Shown: piece by piece, positions 56,234-64,000 of the stretch
How positions within the stretch are numbered: position 1 is the first letter of the stretch
Layout: each line of letters begins with the position of its first letter
Assembly: GCA_046347195.1 (NCBI GenBank)
Contig: JAXMGQ010000017.1
Location: 1 to 64,000 of the forward strand
DNA from: TMP-86 sp046347195
GTDB taxonomy: Bacteria; Pseudomonadota; Gammaproteobacteria; Steroidobacterales; Steroidobacteraceae
Length of the DNA: 64,000 bases
Reading direction: 5' to 3'
The notes under the pieces: generated by a model
Seen by the model: only the letters and a program-made list of their open reading frames with translations
Databases searched by the model: none
What the model was told of the DNA's origin: nothing
Translations under genes and position numbers: made by a program

Positions 56234-57088
56234 TCAGTGCTTCTCGCCCGCCATCTTGTCCAGCCGCTGGCGCGCCAGCCGGCCTGCGCTCGCGTCCGGA
56301 AACTGCTGCGCCACCTGCGTGAGGACTTCGCGTGCCTTCGTCCATTGCTTCAGCTCGTAGTAGCAGTACCCGGTCTTGAGCAGCGCATCGCCGAGCTTGC
56401 GGGACTGCGGATATTTCTCGCTCACCTGGTGGAAGGCCTGCAGCGCCTCCGGGTATGCCTTGGTCACATAGTACGCCTCGCCCAGCCAGTACTGCGCATT
56501 CTCGGCCAGCGGGCTCTGGGGATAGGAGCCGAGGAATCGCCGGAACGACTGGATGGCACGATCGTACTGGCTGTTCTTGAGCAGCGCGAACGCGGCCTGA
56601 TAATCGCCCTTGTCCGTGCCATCGCCCTGGCCCGCCGCGATGCCCTCGCCTTCGGCCGGTGCTTCGGCTGCCGCCGGTGGCCTGCGCCGCCGGGGCGGGT
56701 GCGCCTGCGGCCGGGCGGCCGGCGCGCCGCCCGCCTCGCCCGACAGGCCTCCCGAGGTCGTCGGGGTGATGCCGCCGCGCGTTTCGAGGGCTTCATGCGT
56801 GCATCGAGGTCGGCGTACAGGTCGCGCTGCTGACGACGCGAAGCCTCCACGGCGTTGTTGAGCTGGTCCACCTCGTTGCGCATGGACTTGAGGTCCGCGC
56901 GCATCGCTTCCAGGTCATTGGCGAGCTGGAACAGGCCCTGGTTGGCCACCACCTTCGATGCGCGTGAGGCGGTTGTCCATGTCGTTGAGCTTGATCTGCA
57001 CCGGATCCTCTTCCGGCGACAGCGTGGTGCAGGCGCCGGCGGTCAGCGCCAGTGCAGCCAGCACCAGGGCGCGCAGCGCAACGTTCAT
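56234..57088 (-). CDS. cpoB: Cell division coordinator CpoB (YbgF), several frame breaks
   Basis: Periplasmic TolA-binding partner that couples peptidoglycan synthesis to outer-membrane constriction; about 285 aa. The N-terminus is a signal sequence with LTAGAC, which looks like a lipobox. The coiled coil NDLEAMRADLKSMRNEVDQL and the TPR region SQYDRAIQSFRRFLGSYP-like in another frame are followed by a clean end YYELKQWTKAREVLTQVAQ to GEKH. Breaks fall near 56955, 56800 and 56690. Start ATG 57088 overlaps the pal stop (ATGA). Confidence 0.8.
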
Positions 57089-57624
57089 GGCAGCGCGACC
57101 ATCTCGACACGGCGGTTCTTGGCAAAAGCCGCTTCGTCCTCGCCCTCGACGGCAGGGCGTTCCTCGCCGTAGCTGACGGTGGTGAGCTGCGAATCGGCCG
57201 CGCCCTGCAGCATCAGCGCGCGGCGAACCGCCTGTGCGCGCCGAGCCGCCGAGGCCAATGTTGTACTCGCGGGTACCGCGCTCATCCGTGTTGCCCTCGA
57301 GACGGACCTTCCAGGCCGGATGCGCGATCAGGTCCTCGCCACCGCCGTGATGATGCCGGCGTACTCGGCCTTGATCTCGACCTTGTCATAGTCGAAATAG
57401 ATGATCTTGCCCGCGAGCGCCGCGGCGAGTGCCGCCGGACCTGCGGCCGAATCCCCGAACGGGGTGGCGGAGGTCTGCGCGCTGTCGGCACTCGTGCTGC
57501 CGCCGGCGTCGGCCGGCGCCTGCGAGGTCGAGCCGGAGACGTCCTTCACCGTGAGCCTCTTGGGGCATCCCGACAGGGCGAGCCCGGCCGCCACCACCAT
57601 CATCACCATCCACCCTTTCTTCAT
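57085..57624 (-). CDS. pal: Peptidoglycan-associated lipoprotein Pal, two frame breaks
   Basis: Outer-membrane lipoprotein that binds peptidoglycan and TolB; about 180 aa. Lipobox LALSGC after MKKGWMVMMVVAAG. OmpA-like domain: IIYFDYDKVEIKAEY, the expected NTDERGTREYNIGLG block in the shifted frame near 57270, then RRAQAVRRALMLQG and AAFAKNRRVEMVAL. Breaks near 57335 and 57250. Follows tolB by about 40 bases. Confidence 0.85.
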
Positions 57625-57664
57625 CACGACCTCCAGCTGCGATTGTCCCGATAGTGTAACGCGA

Positions 57665-58968
57665 TCACAGTGCCGCCCACGCAGGTTCGCGGACCTCACC
57701 CTCACTCGACACGAGCCGCTGCTGCACCCGCCCATCGGTGCTCACCAGCGCCAGCACCCCGCGGCCCCGGTCGCGGCTCGCGTAGATCAGCACCGCGCCG
57801 TTGGGCGCGAAGCTGGGCGACTCATCGAACCGTCCGCGGGTCAGCACCTGCACATCGCCGCGGCCCCGGAGGTCCTGTACGGCAATGTGATATCCGCTGC
57901 CATCCTGGGTCACGAAGGCGAGCTGGGACTCGTCGGGCGAGAGCCGCGGCCGCGCATTGTAGGAACCCTGGAAGGTGATCCGCTGCGGCCGGCTGCCCGG
58001 CACGAGCGACTGGCGGTAGATCTGCGGCCCGCCGGCCCGGTCGGAGGTGAAGTACAGCGTCTGGCCATCGTGCGACCATTGCGGTTCGGTGTCGATGGCA
58101 GGGTCCTCCGTGATGCGCGTGAGCCCGCCGCTGGAAAGCTCCAGCACGTAGATGTCGAGATTGCCATCGCGCGAGGACAGCGTAAGAGGGCGAGCCGCCG
58201 CCCGTCGGGAGACCAGGCCGGCGCCTGGTTGACGCCGGCCTTGGCCGACACGCGACGGCGCTCCCCGGTCTTCAGGTGCTGCACGAACACCGCGGGCAGC
58301 CGGTTCTCGAAGGACACATAGGCGAGGCTCTGGCCATCCGGCGACCAGGCCGGCGACATCAGCGGCTCTCCGGACTGCATGACCACGCGCGGATTCGCGC
58401 CATCCGCATCGGCGACGATCAGCCGGTACTGCCGGTTGGGCGCGCGCCCCGACACCGCGATGTAGGCGATGCGCGAGGCGAAGGCGCCCTTCACGCCGAG
58501 GATCTTCTCGTACACCATGTCGGCGACCTGGTGCGAGGCCAGCCGCAGGCCGGCGCGGTTCGAGGTGATCTGGAAGCCGAGCAGGCGCTGGTGGTTGAGT
58601 ACGTTGAACAGCTCGAACACGATCTGGAAGCGGTTGGCGTCCAGCGTCTGGAGCTGGCCGACGACGATGTAGTCGGTCTTGAGCGTGCGCCAGTCGTTGA
58701 AGACCACGTCCGCGCCGCGGGTGGGCTTCTCCACCATGTCGTCCCGCCCCATCGGCGCGAAGCGGCCGCTGGAGGCAAGGTCCGCGGACACCACCTGCGC
58801 GACATCGAACACCGGCGCGGCCGGGTCCGCCTCGCCAAAGGGAACGATGGCGATCGGAATGGCGTCGGCCTGGCCCTGGGTGATCTCCACGACGAGCTGA
58901 GCACGCGCCGCGCCGGCGGCGGTGAGCAGCAACAGCAGGACGAAACCAGGAAGGACGGGTCTATTCAT
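57665..58968 (-). CDS. tolB: Tol-Pal system protein TolB, one frame break
   Basis: Periplasmic beta-propeller of the Tol-Pal system, 434 aa after correction. Signal peptide GFVLLLLLTAAGAARA. The N-terminal domain has IPIAIVPFGEAD and YIVVGQLQ; propeller repeats such as MSPAWSPDGQSLAYVSFENR and TEPQWSHDGQTLYFTSDRAG. One missing base near 58180 separates GRRLAL from LDIYVLELSSGGL. Length and order agree with the family. The start overlaps the tolA end by 8 bases. Confidence 0.92.
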
Positions 58969-59835
58969 TGGGCTTGAACACCAGGGTCAGTTTGCGTTGG
59001 AACAGCGCCGGGTCCGGCGGCTCGGGTAGCGGCGAGGCGCGTAACACAGCGTTCTCCACCGACTGTCGCACCGCCTCATCCCCATTGCAATCGGTGACGT
59101 GCGCGCTCGTGACCTCGCCGCCCGGCACCTGCATGACCTCGATGCGGCAGAGGATGCCGGCGCGGGCGGAAGCGGGCTTGATCCAGGCATGGGTGATGCT
59201 CGCCTGGATCGCGGCGATGTAGCTGGCGCCTTGCGGCCCGGCCTGCAGCGCGCTCAGCCGCTCTTCGTCGGCCATCTGGCGCCGAAGCTCGGATTCTCTC
59301 AGCGCCCGGGCCTTCTGGTCCGCCACCGCCTGCGCGGCAGCCTCGCGCTGCTGCTGCGCGGCGGCCTGCGCCCTGGCGTTGGCCTCGGCCTGCGCCTTCG
59401 CTGCCGCGGCCTTCTCCTGCGCGGCCGCCCGGCTGGCAGCCTGGCGAGCGGCTTCCTGCGCCTTCACCGTCGCCTGCTGCGCCTTGAGCGCCGCCGCCTG
59501 CTCGGCCGCGCGTTCCGCCGCTTCGCGCTGCGCCTGTTCGGCCGCCTGCCGCTCGCGCTCCTGCTCGGCGGCGCGCTGGCGGGCCTGCTCCTCTTCCGCC
59601 GCGCGGCATCGGCGGCGGCGCGCTCCTGCGCCTGCTGCTGTTCCTGCCGGCGATGCTGCAGGTTTCGCAGCACCTGCGCATCCACGGCCACGGCTTCGAT
59701 GGACGGACCCAGCGAGGGCTGGGGCTTGCGCTCGAACCCCACGCGCGCGGCCAGGATCACGGCGAGCGCCAGTGCCGCGTGCAGCAGCACCGAGCCCAGC
59801 ATGGGCCAGGAATGCTCACGCAGGGTCCCGGACAT
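58961..59835 (-). CDS. tolA: Tol-Pal system protein TolA, one frame break
   Basis: Inner-membrane anchored protein that spans the periplasm to Pal and TolB; about 291 aa. TM helix MLGSVLLHAALALAVILAA near the N-terminus, a long Ala/Gln/Glu/Arg-rich coiled coil (KAAAAKAQAEANARAQ), and the C-terminal domain III with YIAAIQASITHAWIKPAS and CRIEVMQVPGGEV. A missing base near 59610 shifts the coiled-coil frame. Start ATG 59835 overlaps the tolR stop. Confidence 0.9.
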
Positions 59836-60278
59836 CAGCGCGCCGGCCCCGCCGCCTCGCGCCGCGAATGGGCCGGGGGCTTCACGGGATCGGTCAACAG
59901 GCCCACCTTGGGTGCGCCGGCCCGCTGCAGCAGGGCCATGGCCCGAACCACCGTTCCGTATGGCACGCCGGCATCGGCCCTCACCAGCACGGGCGTCTTC
60001 GCATCCCGCCGCAACACGGCGGCGACGCGCGCACCGACTTGCACCTCCGAGGCGGGCTGGTCCTGGGCCTTGCCCATGTTCAGGTACAGCCGGCCCGCCG
60101 CATCCACCGTCAGCACCAGGGGCTCGTGCTTCTGCAGGAATTCCTCATCGATGGGGTCGGCGCTGGCCTGCGGCAGTTCCACCTTCACGCCCTGGGTGAG
60201 GAGCGGCGCGGTGATCATGAAGACGATGAGCAGCACGAGCATGACGTCGATGTAGGGCACGACGTTGATCTCGCCCAT
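59835..60278 (-). CDS. tolR: Tol-Pal system protein TolR (ExbD/TolR family)
   Basis: Inner-membrane proton-channel partner of TolQ. The TM segment NVVPYIDVMLVLLIVFM contains the functional Asp. About 147 aa from the ATG at 60278. Family members usually carry ~15 more residues; here RRRR before LMGEINV lies in frame upstream but the only codons available are CTG/non-standard, so either translation starts at CTG near 60311 or another indel hides the true start. The C-terminus ends PAHSRREAAGPAR. Confidence 0.88.
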   Translation of the reverse strand: MGEINVVPYIDVMLVLLIVFMITAPLLTQGVKVELPQASADPIDEEFLQKHEPLVLTVDAAGRLYLNMGKAQDQPASEVQVGARVAAVLRRDAKTPVLVRADAGVPYGTVVRAMALLQRAGAPKVGLLTDPVKPPAHSRREAAGPAR

Positions 60279-60307
60279 CAGCCGGCGGCGTCGCGTGGCG
60301 CCGGCCT

Positions 60308-61009
60308 TCAGCGCCCCGCGGGTGCGGCGGGCGCGGCGCGCGCGCCGGCATTGCGCTGCAGGATGGTGGAGAACTCTTCCATGAAGGTGTCGAAGCGCAG
60401 TTCCAGCCGGCTCACCTGGTCGGCGAAGCGGTTGTACGCCACCACCGCGGGGATGGCGGCGAGCAGGCCGATGGCGGTGGCGATGAGCGCCTCGGCGATG
60501 CCCGGCGCCACCGCCGCGAGCGTCGCCTGCTGCACGTTGCCGAGGTTGTGGAAGGCACTCATGATGCCCCACACCGTGCCGAACAGTCCGACGTAGGGGC
60601 TGGTGGAACCCACCGTGGCCAGCATCGCGAGGTTGTGCTCGAGCCGGTCGATCTCGCGCAACTGCGCGACCCGCATCGCCCTTCGCGAGCCCTCGAGCAG
60701 CTCATCGGAGGGCAGGTTCTGCTGTCGCAGGCGGCTGAATTCCCGGAAGCCCGACTCGAAGATGCTCTCCATCCCGGTGCCCTCGCGGCCCTTGGTCTCG
60801 ATGCTCCGGTACAGCTCGTTGAGGTCCCCGCCCGACCAGAAGCCGGCCTCGAACTGGTCGGCCGCACGGCGCGAGCGGCCGATGACGCCGCGCTTGCGAA
60901 GAATCACGGCCCAGGAGGCGAGCGAGGCCAGCAGCAGCAGCACCAGCACCGCCTGGACCACCGGACTTGCGCCCATGACCAGGGTCCAGACCGAGAGGTC
61001 ATTGTTCAT
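60308..61009 (-). CDS. tolQ: Tol-Pal system protein TolQ (ExbB/TolQ family)
   Basis: Inner-membrane channel protein of the Tol system, 233 aa, three TM helices: VVQAVLVLLLLASLASWAV near residue 17, then SPYVGLFGTVWGIMSAF near 137 and ALIATAIGLLAAIPAVVAY near 170. Frame intact. The start overlaps the ybgC end by 11 bases, consistent with translational coupling. Confidence 0.95.
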   Translation of the reverse strand: MNNDLSVWTLVMGASPVVQAVLVLLLLASLASWAVILRKRGVIGRSRRAADQFEAGFWSGGDLNELYRSIETKGREGTGMESIFESGFREFSRLRQQNLPSDELLEGSRRAMRVAQLREIDRLEHNLAMLATVGSTSPYVGLFGTVWGIMSAFHNLGNVQQATLAAVAPGIAEALIATAIGLLAAIPAVVAYNRFADQVSRLELRFDTFMEEFSTILQRNAGARAAPAAPAGR

Positions 61010-61426
61010 CGCGCCACTCCACGAAAAGATCCGGCGGGATCGCCCGAGGCTTCAGCGTCTGCGAGTCGAGGCAGGCCACCCGCGTCGTCGCGCGCACGAG
61101 CGGCTCGCCGGCGCGCGAGATGCCTTGGGCAAAGAAGAACGAGGCCGGCGTCATGCGCATCAGCTGCGCATCGATAAGGATCTCATCGTCGAGCTGCGCG
61201 GGGCGCAGGTACTTCACGTTCACCTCCACCACCGCGAACTGCAGCCCGCGTTCGGTGCGCAGGCGCCACTGGTCGATGCCCAGCGCGCGCAGCCACTCGC
61301 TGCGGCAACGCTCCAGGAACTTGAGGTAGTTGGCGTAATAGACCACCCCACCGCCATCGGTGTCCTCCCAGTAGACCCTGCAGGTGATGGAGAAGTTCGG
61401 GCGATTTGCGTGGCTGTCGCCGGCCA

Positions 61427-61427
<1 letters not shown>
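60999..61427 (-). CDS. ybgC: Tol-Pal-associated acyl-CoA thioesterase YbgC
   Basis: Hot-dog fold thioesterase, 142 aa, cytoplasmic. The active-site block is CRVYWEDTDGGGVVYYANYL with the catalytic Asp, followed by KFLERCRSEWLR. First gene of the tol cluster in gammaproteobacteria. ATG 61427 overlaps the ruvB stop by one base, so the ruv and tol genes are probably co-transcribed. Confidence 0.95.
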
Positions 61428-62473
<1,046 letters not shown>

Positions 62474-62477
62474 GGCC

Positions 62478-63080
62478 TCACGCCCTTGCCGCGGTCTTGA
62501 GCGCGGCGCGGATCAGTTCCTCGGTGGACAGCCCGGCATCCTCCACGCCCTTGAGCAGTCGGGCCGCCTCGGGGGGCTTGTATCCCAGGGCCACCAGTGC
62601 GCCCAGCGCCTCGCCACGCACACCCGACAGGGCGCCACCCGGCGCCGTCACCGCACCGGCAGCACCTGCGCCCGCGAGCTTCGCCACGCTGTCCTTCATT
62701 TCCACGATGACCCGCTCCGCGGTCTTCTTGCCGATGCCCGGAATGCGGGTGAGCATGGCCGCATCCTCGGACTCGATGATGCGCAGGAAGTCCTCCACGC
62801 TGGCCCCCGACAGGATCCCCAGGGCCATCTTCGGTCCGACGCCGGACACCTTGAGCAGCGCACGAAACAGACGGCGCTCCCCTTCCGTGCCGAAACCGTA
62901 GAGCACGTGTGCGTCCTCCCGCACCACCAGGTGCGTGAACAGCGACACCGGCTCACCGGCGGCCGGCAACCCATAGAAGGTCGACATCGGCGCCTCGAGC
63001 TCATAGCCCACGCCATTGACCTCGAGCAGCAGGCCGGGCGGATGTTTCGCCGCGAGACGCCCCTTCAGGAACCCGATCAT
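62478..63080 (-). CDS. ruvA: Holliday junction branch migration protein RuvA
   Basis: Junction-binding subunit, 200 aa. N-terminal OB-fold MIGFLKGRLAAKHPPGLLL, the helix-hairpin-helix pair (LLKVSGVGPKMALGIL and RIPGIGKKTAERVI), and the C-terminal RuvB-binding domain EALGALVALGYKPPEA. ATG 63080 overlaps the ruvC stop (ATGA). Confidence 0.97.
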   Translation of the reverse strand: MIGFLKGRLAAKHPPGLLLEVNGVGYELEAPMSTFYGLPAAGEPVSLFTHLVVREDAHVLYGFGTEGERRLFRALLKVSGVGPKMALGILSGASVEDFLRIIESEDAAMLTRIPGIGKKTAERVIVEMKDSVAKLAGAGAAGAVTAPGGALSGVRGEALGALVALGYKPPEAARLLKGVEDAGLSTEELIRAALKTAARA

Positions 63081-63643
63081 CGCGCACGGCCCTGCCAGCG
63101 CAGCGCCGCCGACCAGGCGGCCCGGCCATTTCCACGCGAGGATCGCCCGACGGCCGCCACGGCCGTCACGCTGCGGCCGCGCAGCGCATGGCATACCGCC
63201 GCGGCCAGCGCGTCCGCGGCATCGGCCGCGAGTTGTCCCTGCAGGTTCAACAGGCCCTTGACCATGAGCTGCACCTGCTCCTTGCCGGCGCCGCCCGACC
63301 CCACCACCGCCAGCTTGATCTGGCGAGGCGCGTACTCGACCACGGCGGCCTCGCAGTCGGCGAGGCCGCAGATGGCGGCGCCACGGGCCTGGCCCAGCTT
63401 CAGCGCACTGTCGACGTTGCGGTTGACGAACACCCGCTCGATGGCGATCTGCTGCGGCTGGTACTGCCCGACGAGGTCGCGCACGCTGCGGAAGATTTCC
63501 TGCAGGCGCACGCTGAACTCGCCCGCCCGCGTGCTGATGACCCCGCTGGCCACGTAGTGCAGCTTCGGGCCGGCGACGTCCACGACGCCAAAGCCGGTCC
63601 GCTGAGAACCTGGGTCGATGCCGAGTATGCGCAAGGAATTCAC
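63077..63643 (-). CDS. ruvC: Holliday junction resolvase RuvC
   Basis: Endonuclease that cuts Holliday junctions, 188 aa. Catalytic acids: Asp in RILGIDPGSQRTG, Glu in IAIERVFVNRN, and the Asp pair in AADAADALAAAVCH. The C-terminal ~20 residues are longer than in E. coli (173 aa). First gene of the minus-strand series; the usual yebC is not present upstream, where a divergent gene begins instead. Confidence 0.96.
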   Translation of the reverse strand: MNSLRILGIDPGSQRTGFGVVDVAGPKLHYVASGVISTRAGEFSVRLQEIFRSVRDLVGQYQPQQIAIERVFVNRNVDSALKLGQARGAAICGLADCEAAVVEYAPRQIKLAVVGSGGAGKEQVQLMVKGLLNLQGQLAADAADALAAAVCHALRGRSVTAVAAVGRSSRGNGRAAWSAALRWQGRAR

Positions 63644-63714
63644 CGCGTTGCTTCCCGGCGGCTATGATACCGGCATTGTCCCGGCAAACCCACCCGTCGC
63701 CGGCGAAATCCGCA

Positions 63715-64000
63715 GTGGAAACAACGACATCAAGAAGCGCACCGCCCTCCGCCCGGACCCAGGCGGCACTCGCAGCGTTGCGCGAGTGGCCCTTGCCGCC
63801 GCAGGCCCACGAGGCGCGCGAGGCCGGGCTTGCCAGCGCGATGATCCTGGCGAGCCTCGAGGCGGATGACGACCTCATCATCGGCACAGCGCTCCATGGG
63901 CTGCTGGCACAGCGCTGGATCGAGCGCGAAGCCTGCGAGAAGCAGTTCGGGGCAACGGCCGTCCGCCTGGCTCGCGAGCTCAACCAGCTCGGCAGCTTCG
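63715..64000 (+). CDS. RelA/SpoT-like (p)ppGpp synthetase, N-terminal part
   Basis: Cut by the window edge. The visible residues AGLASAMILASLEADDDLII followed by GTALHGLLAQRWIE and EKQFGATAVRLARELNQLG resemble the N-terminal, HD-like helical region of RelA-type proteins without a clear HD pair, as in synthetase-only RelA. The start could be the GTG at 63715 or an in-frame ATG at 63664. Divergent from ruvC. Assignment rests on about 95 residues. Confidence 0.55.
   Translation, partial: METTTSRSAPPSARTQAALAALREWPLPPQAHEAREAGLASAMILASLEADDDLIIGTALHGLLAQRWIEREACEKQFGATAVRLARELNQLGSF

Noticed and set aside
55554..59835. Programmed ribosomal frameshifting in tol-pal genes
   Set aside because: Breaks occur at many unrelated positions in several genes without slippery sites or downstream structures; systematic base loss is simpler.

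Overview
The window is GC-rich DNA from a Gram-negative bacterium, most likely a gammaproteobacterium. The right end carries, on one strand, ruvC-ruvA-ruvB-ybgC-tolQ-tolR-tolA-tolB-pal-cpoB-queE-queC followed by tRNA-Lys, the classical gammaproteobacterial arrangement. TonB receptors, Tat-exported oxidoreductases and an ECF-sigma/kinase pair suggest a soil or plant-litter oligotroph of the Steroidobacter/Nevskia type; the family is inference.

Layout: (1) 1-5.5 kb: the end of a NitT/TauT-type ABC importer, an orphan GspG-like pilin and a GGDEF-EAL protein. (2) 5.9-23.5 kb: a catabolic block. On the minus strand it has HyuA, HyuB fused to an acetone-carboxylase-gamma-like zinc domain, an aryl-CoA ligase, a creatininase-family amidohydrolase, an MFS transporter and a two-subunit molybdenum hydroxylase. 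A divergent TetR regulator follows, then a TonB receptor and a Tat-exported flavoenzyme. The two divergent promoter regions share one long near-palindrome, so they probably form one TetR regulon. (3) 23.5-29.6 kb: a Ser/Thr kinase with TPR repeats, its ECF sigma factor and three envelope proteins of unknown function.

(4) 29.97-49.77 kb is the most notable part. It holds six TIM-barrel sugar isomerase-like proteins (three with Tat signals) and three small proteins resembling the beta subunit of C-glycoside deglycosidase (DUF6379), each immediately upstream of a TIM-barrel gene. With them are a Gfo/Idh/MocA dehydrogenase, a PQQ dehydrogenase with diheme cytochrome c, an MFS permease, a TonB receptor, a PhlG-like C-C hydrolase and a LacI regulator. 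Three promoter regions carry the same LacI-type palindrome. I read this as a LacI-controlled locus for C-glycosides whose aglycone is an acylphloroglucinol or dihydrochalcone: import, oxidation of the sugar C3-OH, beta-elimination of the C-C bond, and hydrolysis of the released aglycone.

(5) 49.87-54.74 kb: a small island bounded by a direct repeat of the tRNA-Lys 3' end. It holds hipBA with an in-frame stop in hipA, a truncated antidote gene, a PemK-like/Phd-like toxin-antitoxin pair, a DNA glycosylase-VOC fusion and an AT-rich unknown gene; no integrase was seen. (6) 54.7-63.6 kb: the tRNA-Lys/que/tol-pal/ruv block. (7) The start of a RelA/SpoT-like gene at the right edge.

Reading caution: many genes, including tolA, tolB, pal, cpoB and queE, are broken by frame changes that mostly correspond to one missing base, while the protein sequence on both sides is conserved. 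Breaks are densest between 38.7 and 47.2 kb. I interpret most as sequencing or assembly errors and give gene-level spans across them.
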